NCBI GenBank assembly: GCA_036496265.1
Contig: DASXLL010000382.1
Location: forward strand, 1-21,959
Source: CAYLLN01 sp036496265
GTDB lineage: Bacteria; Planctomycetota; Planctomycetia; Pirellulales; Pirellulaceae
Length of the DNA: 21,959 nt
Direction: 5' to 3'
Shown: one piece after another, positions 7,720 to 14,958 of the stretch
How the letters are laid out: each line of letters begins with the position of its first letter
How positions within the stretch are numbered: the first letter of the stretch is position 1
The notes under the pieces: model-generated
Seen by the model: only the letters and a program-made list of their open reading frames with translations
The model's database searches: none
Told to the model about the DNA's origin: nothing
Program-made: the position numbers and the translations under genes

Positions 7720-8982
7720 TTAGCGGACAGTGATCAAAAACAACTGCCGCGTTTTCTCGGCGTCGTCGGCAAGAGCCGAAACGAGGATTTGATTGTTTTG
7801 GCGGTTCCAGTTTGGCGAGGGATCAACGCGGAGGTCGCCTTGCGTCCAGCCGCGCACGTCGAATGGCTGGCTCGTGACGTTGGCGCCGTCTTTAAGCCGC
7901 AGAAACGCATAGAAATTTTGATTGCCGATGCGGTAGCCGTTGACGAACCATTCGCCGCTGGGCGACAGGGCAATGTCGTCGCCAGGTTTCGGAAAGATCC
8001 CTTTATCGCCGAACTTGCCGACAACTTTCATTGCTTCGCAGTCGTAAATGATTTGCTCATTGTTGAGCGTGCCGATCAGTCGCTGGCCGTCGAGCCATTC
8101 GGGGTGGCCGCCGATGAAGTCTTTGAGCGGCCGCAGGTTCGTGCCATCGGCGTTCATGACCACCGGGACGTTGACTTGCGTGCCGCCAAGGTCCCACCCG
8201 CCGCGAACGTAGAAATAAATGCGGCTGTCGTCGCGGCTCCAGAGCGTGTGGTTGATGAAGAGGGCCTGGGTGTCGATTGCAGGCGCGATCGATCGCAATA
8301 CGGCGGCCAGTTTTTGAAATGAAATCAATAGTTTTCGCTCACTGGTTGCCACATCGACGACAAATACGCCGTCGTCAGCCGGATGCAGCACGTCGCCCGT
8401 CCCGTCGTATGCGCCGGCGTAGCCCGTAACGCGCCGCAGCCGGGCCATGCGGCCATAGTTGATCGCCAGAAACTTACCGCCGCGCTGAGCGATGCCACCA
8501 TTGCCGACTGGCGAATCGTCGAACCGATATTCGCGAACACGCTCGCCGCTAGTGCCGCGGCTGATGTCGAACAGCACGCAAAAGACTTTGTTGGTCAGGG
8601 GGGCGCGGTCGTTGAAAAAGAACTGCGTTTCCTGTGCCAGCGGATTCCAGTACAACATCGTCCCTTGCTGCGGATTCCAGGCCCGACACTGAGCGACGAC
8701 GCGAGGTTGGTAGTCGTTTTGTGTGTCGAGCAGGACGACCTCGGCTGGCTCGCTGCCATCAGGCAAATGGTCGCGAACGGGCGTTTGCAAGCAAACGATG
8801 TAGCGGCCGCTTTTGTTCCACGGAATATTTTGCACGTGGCCGATGTAGCCGAAGAAATGGTGCAGAGGGCCATGCGTGATTTGGCGGACCTCGAGCGACG
8901 GATCGGCGGCAAATAAAGTTGAGACAGTCGATGTGGTAGCAATGACCCACAGCAATGCAGACGTCGTCGTGAGCGATTTCAT
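7720..8982 (-). CDS. Secreted TolB-like / oligogalacturonate-lyase-like beta-propeller protein
   Basis: The 420-residue product has a signal peptide (MKSLTTTSALLWVIATTSTV, ending near LFAAD). The mature part resembles TolB-type WD40-like propellers: NIPWNKSGRYIVCLQTP, LWSRDDSRIYFYVRGGWD, NADGTNLRPL, GHPEWLDGQRLIG and ALSPSGEWFVNGYRI are blade-like stretches. The general layout recalls oligogalacturonate lyase and related sugar-active propellers, but I cannot verify catalytic metal ligands, so lyase activity is not claimed. The ATG lies two bases after the stop of the kinase gene, which suggests translational coupling and therefore a role linked to amino-sugar use, perhaps in the periplasm. 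Confidence 0.7.
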   Translation of the reverse strand: MKSLTTTSALLWVIATTSTVSTLFAADPSLEVRQITHGPLHHFFGYIGHVQNIPWNKSGRYIVCLQTPVRDHLPDGSEPAEVVLLDTQNDYQPRVVAQCRAWNPQQGTMLYWNPLAQETQFFFNDRAPLTNKVFCVLFDISRGTSGERVREYRFDDSPVGNGGIAQRGGKFLAINYGRMARLRRVTGYAGAYDGTGDVLHPADDGVFVVDVATSERKLLISFQKLAAVLRSIAPAIDTQALFINHTLWSRDDSRIYFYVRGGWDLGGTQVNVPVVMNADGTNLRPLKDFIGGHPEWLDGQRLIGTLNNEQIIYDCEAMKVVGKFGDKGIFPKPGDDIALSPSGEWFVNGYRIGNQNFYAFLRLKDGANVTSQPFDVRGWTQGDLRVDPSPNWNRQNNQILVSALADDAEKTRQLFLITVR

Positions 8983-8984
8983 GG

Positions 8985-9929
8985 CTACGACTGTACCAGA
9001 CGCCGGGCCAGCGCTACAGCGCCGGCGGCAGGATGTTGCACGACGAGCGCGTGGCCGGGCCGTGCATTCACGCTCGTGGCAAGCTCATTCACCACCAAAT
9101 CGAAGTAGCCAGATTGATTGAGGAAAACACCTCCGGATGCCGCGAGAGAATAGGAGCTCACCGGCAATCGAAGCTGGGTTGCCACGGCTGCGACCATCTC
9201 GGCCAAGTCGCCGGCCGCCGCTTGGATGATGTTGGCAGCCGTGGCATCGGTGGCTTGCAAATCGAACACCACGGTCGCCAGCTCGGCAAGTCTCTCGCGG
9301 GTCATGTGAGGCGCATAGATCGCCCCGATCAGATCCTGCGGTGTGTTGATGCTGAGTTTTTTCAGAAGAGCCGGTAAGAGTGCCGTGTCCGGGTTGCGTT
9401 TGTCGGCGGCTTGGGCCGCGGCGCGCACACCGCCGAGAGCGATTGCGTAACCGCTGCCTTCGTCGCCGATGAGGTAACCCCAGCCGCCGCTTCGCGCCGT
9501 ACTACCGAATGCATTGCGCCCCCAGGCGAATGAACCGGTGCCGGCGATGAGTGCGACGCCGACGTTATCACCCGCAGCGGCCGCGAGTATAGGCTCGGCG
9601 TCGCCGGTGACGTGAACGCGATTCGCGATGCCAGATTCTTCGGCCCAGTTGGCGATTCGTCTTTGTTCTTCGGCACGTCCAGCACCGGCTAAGCCGAAGC
9701 AGGCGGCCGCTACGTTGGTTTGAGGCAGTTTGGCATCATCAAAGGCGTGCTGAACCGCGAGGGCGATGTTGCCTTGAGCGACGTCGAATCCCGCGGCGCG
9801 CGGGTTGCCTGGTCCTGCCTGACCGCGGCCCAGGACGATCGAATTCGTTGCATCATCCAGCGGCGCGAGCCAAGCGACCGTTTTGGTGCCGCCACCATCG
9901 ACGCCGAGGATGAGATGAGATTCCGGCAA
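8985..9929 (-). CDS. BadF/BadG-family N-acetylglucosamine/N-acetylmuramic acid kinase (NagK/MurK-like)
   Basis: The 314-residue product belongs to the ASKHA sugar kinases of the BadF/BadG/BcrA/BcrD family. Visible motifs are the phosphate-1 loop GVDGGGTKT (9-17), FGLAGAGR, VTGDAEPILAAAAG, the phosphate-2 loop LIAGTGSFAWG, GWGYLIGDEGSGYAIA and the adenosine motif AASGGVF. Length and layout match GlcNAc kinases; MurK of Clostridium acetobutylicum, which phosphorylates both MurNAc and GlcNAc, is in the same family. Its position 12 bases after murQ argues that MurNAc is a substrate, giving MurNAc-6-P for MurQ; this is inference. The start is a TTG at 9929 with GAAAG upstream. An in-frame stop 12 bases before it excludes a longer form. 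Confidence 0.87.
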   Translation of the reverse strand: MPESHLILGVDGGGTKTVAWLAPLDDATNSIVLGRGQAGPGNPRAAGFDVAQGNIALAVQHAFDDAKLPQTNVAAACFGLAGAGRAEEQRRIANWAEESGIANRVHVTGDAEPILAAAAGDNVGVALIAGTGSFAWGRNAFGSTARSGGWGYLIGDEGSGYAIALGGVRAAAQAADKRNPDTALLPALLKKLSINTPQDLIGAIYAPHMTRERLAELATVVFDLQATDATAANIIQAAAGDLAEMVAAVATQLRLPVSSYSLAASGGVFLNQSGYFDLVVNELATSVNARPGHALVVQHPAAGAVALARRLVQS

Positions 9930-9941
9930 TGGAAGGTTCTT

Positions 9942-10865
9942 TCACGACGCACCGGGACCAAGTTTGGTCCCGGCTATTGGATTAGTTAACGCCCCGCGCA
10001 GTTGACCGCCGGCCTCAGATAAGAATCTTCGCGCCTCCTCTGGTGATATGCCTCGCTGCTGCGCCACCACCGCTGTCTTCAATTCGCCGCCGCAGCGGGC
10101 AAGTTGCTGCTCCGCTTCGCCCTCGGTCAGCCCCGTCAACTCGGCAACAATTCGTCGCGTCCGCTGAATTAGCTTCGCGTTCGTCGCCTTGAGATCGACC
10201 ATCAGGTTGCCATAAGTCTTGCCGAGTAGGACCATTGCACCGGTCGTTAAGGCGTTGAGGACCAGCTTGGTTGCTGTCCCAGCTTTGAGACGCGTCGAGC
10301 CACTAATCACTTCGGGACCGACAACCGGAGTAATCATCAATTCGGCGGCCTCAATCAGAGCAGAGCCGTCGTTGCAGGCGAGGCCGATTGCGAAAGCGCC
10401 TATTTCGCGAGCATATTTCAAGCCGCCGATGACGTAGGGAGTTCGACCACTGGTAGCTATGCCGACGACCACATCGCGGTTCGAAAGCTTCGCGACTTTA
10501 AGATCTTCGATAGCCGTTTCCGGGTGATCCTCCGCCCCTTCCACCGCTCGCGTTAGCGCTCCATACCCGCCCGCGATGATCCCGACGACCAATTCGGGCG
10601 GCGTACTGAACGTGGGCGGGCACTCCGAAGCATCTAGGACGCCGAGCCGGCCCGACGTTCCGGCGCCAATATAGATCAGGCGGCCGCCGGCTCGGAGGCG
10701 GTCGGCAATGACTTCGACGGCTTTGGCGATCGACTCTGCTTGCTGACCCACGGCCACAGCGACTCGCGCGTCCTCCTCGTTCATCAGCCGCACAATTTCG
10801 AGGGCAGACAGCGTATCGATTTTCTCTGAGGCCGGATTTCGAGCCTCCGTCGTAAAGCGGGACAT
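9942..10865 (-). CDS. murQ: N-acetylmuramic acid 6-phosphate etherase
   Basis: MurQ is a cytoplasmic SIS-domain enzyme that splits the lactyl ether of MurNAc-6-P, giving GlcNAc-6-P and D-lactate. The 307-residue product shows the family signature IYIGAGTSGRLGVLDASECP (64-83), the segment AVEGAEDHPE, and a C-terminal helical part. E81 (SECPPTF) and E112 (GAEDHP) line up with the two glutamates implicated in catalysis in E. coli MurQ (83 and 114). The ATG at 10865 is chosen because the family normally begins near MSRFTTEARNP; the frame is open 24 codons further. The last codons (AGTKLGPGAS) lie in a 22-base palindrome and look like an added tail. It is the first gene of the leftward set and is divergent from the symporter. 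Confidence 0.95.
   Translation of the reverse strand: MSRFTTEARNPASEKIDTLSALEIVRLMNEEDARVAVAVGQQAESIAKAVEVIADRLRAGGRLIYIGAGTSGRLGVLDASECPPTFSTPPELVVGIIAGGYGALTRAVEGAEDHPETAIEDLKVAKLSNRDVVVGIATSGRTPYVIGGLKYAREIGAFAIGLACNDGSALIEAAELMITPVVGPEVISGSTRLKAGTATKLVLNALTTGAMVLLGKTYGNLMVDLKATNAKLIQRTRRIVAELTGLTEGEAEQQLARCGGELKTAVVAQQRGISPEEARRFLSEAGGQLRGALTNPIAGTKLGPGAS
9952..9973. repeat. 22-bp perfect palindrome inside the 3' end of murQ
   Basis: CCGGGACCAA (9952-9961) and TTGGTCCCGG (9964-9973) form a perfect ten-pair inverted repeat around GT. It encodes the TKLGPG part of the MurQ C-terminus. The sequence resembles short palindromes scattered between planctomycete genes, which would make it a REP-like insertion that extended the reading frame. 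Confidence 0.6.
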
Positions 10866-10962
10866 GCGGTGCGGCCGGTTTCTAGTTATTCTGGTGCTGC
10901 TTTGCTGATTGTAATCAAAACCGTCTCGGTCCCCCACGACTTACTTACTTTATCACTCACAC
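10866..10962. promoter_or_regulatory. Divergent control region between murQ and the symporter gene
   Basis: This 97-base gap separates the two divergent starts and should hold both promoters. TGATT and AATCA (10906-10917) form an inverted repeat around GT that could be an operator. A TTACTTACTT direct repeat lies at 10941-10950, followed by an AT-containing stretch before the symporter GTG. I could not define -35/-10 pairs with confidence, and no regulator gene is adjacent. Confidence 0.35.
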
Positions 10963-12468
10963 GTGACGATCCATCTCGGCTGGATAGACATCGCCGTCTT
11001 GCTGATGTATCTGACCTCGGCCGTCGTGGTCGGTCTGGTAGTCAGTGGCCGTGGCAAAAACTTAGAAACCTATCTGCTCGGCGACCGCGATTTGCCGTGG
11101 TGGGCGATCCTCGGCTCGATAGTCGCCACCGAGACGAGCACCGCAACAGTCATCAGTGTACCGGGCAAGGCGTTTGGACCTGACGGCATGCGGTTTTTGC
11201 AATTGGCTATGGGCTATTGCATCGGCCGCGTAATTATCGTTCGCGTTCTACTGCCGCTTTATTTTCAGGGCCAGCTATTCACCGCCTACCAAGTGCTCGA
11301 GCGTCGATTCGGCGGCCTGACTAAGCGGGCCGCGTCGCTCCTGTTCCTTGTGACGAGAAATTTGAGCGACGCACTGAGACTATTTTTGACGGCGATCGTG
11401 TTGCAGCGGCTGGGCGGCCTCGATTTTGTCTCCAGCGTCATCGCCATGGGCCTCGTGACAATTTTTTACACTTTTTTTGGCGGCATGCGGTCCGTCGTAT
11501 GGAATGATTGCATTCAATTTGTCGTGTACGTCCTCGGCGGCGTGGCCGCGGTATTTGTTATCGCCAGCCAGGTGCCCGGCGGTTGGAACGAGATTCTGCA
11601 GTATGGCAGCGAGAACGAGCGCTTCCAGATTTTTGATTTCCGTCCGCTTTTGAGCTATCCGTTTACCTTTTGGGCCGGCCTGATCGGAGGTGCGGTGCTG
11701 ACGATCGGCACGCACGGCACGGATCACATGATGGTGCAGCGGTATTTGAGCGCCCGCAGCCAAAACGATGCGGGCCGTGCGATCGTCCTCAGCGGCTTCG
11801 TTGTTCTTATTCAATTCGCCTTGTTCCTCTTTATCGGCGCCGAGCTCGCCGCCTTTTATGCCCGCCATCCGGAAATTCTCGAGAGCTGGAAGCAACTCGC
11901 CGCCGAAAAACGTTGGACGACCGACGACGTCTTCCCACACTTCATCGTCAACTTCTTTCCGGCCAATACGGGCCTCATTGGGCTAATTCTGGCGGCAATT
12001 CTAGCCGCGGCCATGTCAACGCTTTCTAGCTCGCTCAACTCATCGGCGTCGGCGCTGGTTAACGACTTCTATGTCTCCGCTCGCAAGACGGAAGCCTCAT
12101 CAGAGCACTTGTTTTTTCTCACCCGCTGGCTCACTGTCGCATTCGGCATCATTCAAATCGGCATCGCAATCTGGGCCCGGCAGCTTGAAAAGGCCGTGGT
12201 TGATAATGCGCTGACGATCGCCGGTTTTTCGGCCGGGCTGTTGCTCGGCGTTTTTAGCCTCGGTGTTTTAACCAAGCGGGCCGGTCAGGCCTCGGCTCTC
12301 ATCGGCGGCGCGGTGGGCTTGGCCGTGTTACTCTGGTTGCAATTCATCGCTCCGCGGTCGGATATCCGAATCGCGTGGCCGTGGTTTGCTCTTATCGGAG
12401 CCACGGCAACGTATGCGACCGGTTGCGTCGTCGCTTTGTTCGCTCCTAGGCAAGGAACTGTTGCATGA
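10963..12468 (+). CDS. Sodium:solute symporter (SSS family), candidate MurNAc/amino-sugar importer
   Basis: The 501-residue product is an integral membrane protein with about 13 hydrophobic segments. Hallmarks of the SSS family are ATETSTATVISVPGKAFGPD after helix 2, which includes helix-1-like substrate and sodium contacts, FYTFFGGMRSVVWND, GTHGTDHMMVQRYLSAR, and the serine-rich stretch MSTLSSSLNSSASALVNDFY, typical of the helix that carries the second sodium site. It should couple sodium entry to solute uptake. The substrate cannot be read from sequence. Its place opposite murQ and directly upstream of the NamZ fusion suggests MurNAc, MurNAc-peptide or a MurNAc disaccharide. The start is GTG without a clear ribosome binding site. 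The stop overlaps the next ATG by four bases (ATGA), so the two genes are translationally coupled. Confidence 0.9.
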   Translation: MTIHLGWIDIAVLLMYLTSAVVVGLVVSGRGKNLETYLLGDRDLPWWAILGSIVATETSTATVISVPGKAFGPDGMRFLQLAMGYCIGRVIIVRVLLPLYFQGQLFTAYQVLERRFGGLTKRAASLLFLVTRNLSDALRLFLTAIVLQRLGGLDFVSSVIAMGLVTIFYTFFGGMRSVVWNDCIQFVVYVLGGVAAVFVIASQVPGGWNEILQYGSENERFQIFDFRPLLSYPFTFWAGLIGGAVLTIGTHGTDHMMVQRYLSARSQNDAGRAIVLSGFVVLIQFALFLFIGAELAAFYARHPEILESWKQLAAEKRWTTDDVFPHFIVNFFPANTGLIGLILAAILAAAMSTLSSSLNSSASALVNDFYVSARKTEASSEHLFFLTRWLTVAFGIIQIGIAIWARQLEKAVVDNALTIAGFSAGLLLGVFSLGVLTKRAGQASALIGGAVGLAVLLWLQFIAPRSDIRIAWPWFALIGATATYATGCVVALFAPRQGTVA

Positions 12469-14855
12469 AGTGTTCGCGTTGTTCTGGATTGCCCCTGCTT
12501 GTCCTGCTTTGCAGCTTGTTGGCGACTCGCTCAACCGCGACTTTTGCCGCCGGCCTGCCGCACGATTCGCCCGAAGCGGCCGGAATGGATTCGGCCCACC
12601 TGGCCCGCATCGACCAGATTGTCGCTGAGGGGCTTGCTGAAAAACGTATGCCCGGCTGCGTTGTCTGCATCGGCCGGCAAGGCAAGATCGTGATGCTTAA
12701 GGCTTACGGCAATAAGCAGGTCGAGCCGAGTGAACTGCCAATGACGACGGATACGGTGTTCGACATGGCATCGATTACCAAGCCAGTGGCAACCGCGACG
12801 AGCATTATGCTGCTGGTCGAGCGGGGCCAATTGAAGCTCGGCCAGCGCGTTTCTTCGATCATTCCAGAGTTCGCGGCCAATGACAAAGAACAGATCACGC
12901 TTTTCGATTTATTGACGCACCAGAGCGGTCTGTTGCCAGATAACGCGGTCAAGGATTATGAGAACGGCCGCGAGGAAGCGATCAGAAAGATTTGTAATTT
13001 GACGCTTCAAGCGCCGACCGGCACGCGGTTCATCTACTCCGACGTCAACTTCATACTGCTTGGCGAGATCATTCGCCGCATCAGCGGCAAATCGGTCCAT
13101 GAGTTTTCGCACGAAAACATCTTCCAGCCGCTCGGAATGACCGAAACCGGTTATTTACCCAACGAAGCACTGAAAAAACGAGCCGCTCCGACGGAAAAGC
13201 GCGAAAAGAGCGACGAAAAATATATTCAAGGCGAAGTCCACGACCCGCGAGCGTATCTGCTCGGCGGCATCGCCGGACATGCGGGTCTGTTTTCGACAGC
13301 CGAGGATTTGGCCGTCTATGCACAGATGATGCTCGGCGGTGGGGAATACAACGGCGCACGAATTCTCGCGCCGCAAACGGTCGCCACGATGACGCGCGGA
13401 TACAAAATCCTCGGCGGCACGCGGAGCACGATGGAAGGCGTGCCGCCGAGTCCGCCCGTCTATCTCCGCGGCCTCGGTTGGGACAAACGCACCGGCTACT
13501 CGATCAACCGCGGCGAACTAATGACTGACGCCGCCTTCGGCCACGGCGGTTTTACCGGCACCGTGCTGTGGATCGATCCGGGCCTGGACTTGTTCGTGAT
13601 TTTTCTAAGCAACCGCGTGCATCCGGATGGAAAAGGCTTGGTGAATCCTCTGGCAGGGAGAATCGGAACCGTCGCGGCGGGAGCGGTTAGAAAAACTGGA
13701 CAGGCCGGAGGCCTACTCCACGCGGGAGTCCTCACCGGCATCGACGTCCTGAAGCGTGACAACTTCCGCCAACTGGCCGGCCGCAAGATCGGCCTGATCA
13801 CCAATCACACTGGCAAAAGCCGCGACGGCGAATCGACCGTGAAGTTGCTGCACGAAGCCAAGAACGTGAAGCTGGCCGCGCTCTTCAGCCCCGAACACGG
13901 TTTCGACGGCAATCTCGACGTTTCCAAAATCGGCGACACGAAGGACTCGGCGACAGGGCTCAAAGTCTTCAGCCTCTACGGCGAGACGCGCAAGCCAACC
14001 CCCGCGATGCTGGCCGACATCGACACCGTCGTCTTTGACATTCAGGACATCGGCGCTCGCTTTTATACTTATGTCTCGACGATGGGCGAAGCGATGAAGG
14101 CCTGCGCCGAGCACGGCAAGCGCTTTGTCGTTCTCGACAGGCCCAACCCCATCGGCGGCGTCGCGGTCGCCGGCCCGATGCTTGACGCCGGTCGCGAATC
14201 GTTTGTCGGCTTTCATCGACTGCCCGTCCGTCACGGCCTGACGATCGGCGAGCTGGCGAAGTTGTTCCAGGACGAGCTCAAGCTCAAACTCGATTTGCAA
14301 GTCATCGAATGCGTCGGCTGGAAGCGCGCCGAGGCCTTCGACGCCACTGGCCTGACCTGGACCAACCCTTCACCCAATATGCGGAATCTCACCCAGGCGT
14401 TTCTCTATCCCGGCCTCGGCCTCTTGGAAACCACGAATCTTTCCGTCGGCCGCGGCACGGATACGCCATTCGAAATTATCGGCGCTCCTTGGCTCGACGG
14501 CCAAAAGCTGGCTGCGGAGCTAAATCAACGACTGATCGCGGGTGTTAGTTTCATACCGATCGAATTCACGCCCACCAGCAGTAAATTCGCCAATCAAAAG
14601 TGTGGCGGTATCAACATCCTCATCACGAACCGTGCCCAATTCGAGCCTCTCCGCACCGGCTTCGAAATCGCCGCCGCCCTCAGAAAGCTTTATCCTGAAC
14701 AATGGGAGGCCAATTCTTACGATCGGCTGCTCGGCAACCAAAAAACGCGAAACGCCCTGCTCGACGGCAAATCGGCCGACGCAATCTTGGAAATCGGCCG
14801 TGAAGGTGTTTCCGACTTCGAGCGCCGCCGCCTAAAATATCTTCTCTACGAATAA
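12465..14855 (+). CDS. Secreted fusion: AmiE-like serine hydrolase + NamZ exo-N-acetylmuramidase (DUF1343)
   Basis: The 796-residue product has a signal peptide (about 1-29). Residues 35-400 form a serine beta-lactamase-type hydrolase with S103-ITK106 (SxxK), Y191-S-D193 (YxN-type) and H360-G-G. Residues 425-796 form a DUF1343 domain with FSPEHG (474-479), FDIQDIGARFYTY, LDRPNPIGG (557-565), PVRHGLTIGELA, PSPNM and ETTNLSVGRGTDTPFE. In Bacillus subtilis the separate homologues are AmiE (YbbE), which removes the stem peptide from MurNAc, and NamZ (YbbC), which releases non-reducing-end MurNAc. One exported polypeptide may therefore do both steps. AAGGA lies eight bases before the ATG, which overlaps the symporter stop. 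A drug-resistance beta-lactamase role is unlikely, given the fusion and the neighbours. Confidence 0.9.
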   Translation: MKCSRCSGLPLLVLLCSLLATRSTATFAAGLPHDSPEAAGMDSAHLARIDQIVAEGLAEKRMPGCVVCIGRQGKIVMLKAYGNKQVEPSELPMTTDTVFDMASITKPVATATSIMLLVERGQLKLGQRVSSIIPEFAANDKEQITLFDLLTHQSGLLPDNAVKDYENGREEAIRKICNLTLQAPTGTRFIYSDVNFILLGEIIRRISGKSVHEFSHENIFQPLGMTETGYLPNEALKKRAAPTEKREKSDEKYIQGEVHDPRAYLLGGIAGHAGLFSTAEDLAVYAQMMLGGGEYNGARILAPQTVATMTRGYKILGGTRSTMEGVPPSPPVYLRGLGWDKRTGYSINRGELMTDAAFGHGGFTGTVLWIDPGLDLFVIFLSNRVHPDGKGLVNPLAGRIGTVAAGAVRKTGQAGGLLHAGVLTGIDVLKRDNFRQLAGRKIGLITNHTGKSRDGESTVKLLHEAKNVKLAALFSPEHGFDGNLDVSKIGDTKDSATGLKVFSLYGETRKPTPAMLADIDTVVFDIQDIGARFYTYVSTMGEAMKACAEHGKRFVVLDRPNPIGGVAVAGPMLDAGRESFVGFHRLPVRHGLTIGELAKLFQDELKLKLDLQVIECVGWKRAEAFDATGLTWTNPSPNMRNLTQAFLYPGLGLLETTNLSVGRGTDTPFEIIGAPWLDGQKLAAELNQRLIAGVSFIPIEFTPTSSKFANQKCGGINILITNRAQFEPLRTGFEIAAALRKLYPEQWEANSYDRLLGNQKTRNALLDGKSADAILEIGREGVSDFERRRLKYLLYE

Positions 14856-14857
14856 CG

Positions 14858-14946
14858 AATGGCCACAAAAATCACGAAGAGGCACAAAAAGCACAGGAAA
14901 CATCTGCATTTCCTCTTTGTGCATTTTTGTGTTTTTCGTGGCCATT
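14858..14946. repeat. 89-bp imperfect inverted repeat between the two namZ genes
   Basis: The left end AATGGCCAC and right end GTGGCCATT are perfect inverted copies. The arms continue inward as A-rich (ACAAAAAGCACAGGAAA) and T-rich (TTTCCTCTTTGTGCATTTTT) stretches that pair imperfectly, around a loop near 14902. It fills most of the 103-base gap. The long size and well-kept ends suggest a small mobile palindrome (MITE- or REP-like); it could also act as a partial terminator. Confidence 0.6.
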
Positions 14947-14958
14947 CCTAACCCTTTC

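Noticed and set aside
12465..13700. Beta-lactamase resistance gene
   Set aside because: The SxxK hydrolase is fused to a NamZ domain and lies among MurNAc genes, so an AmiE-like role fits better than drug hydrolysis.
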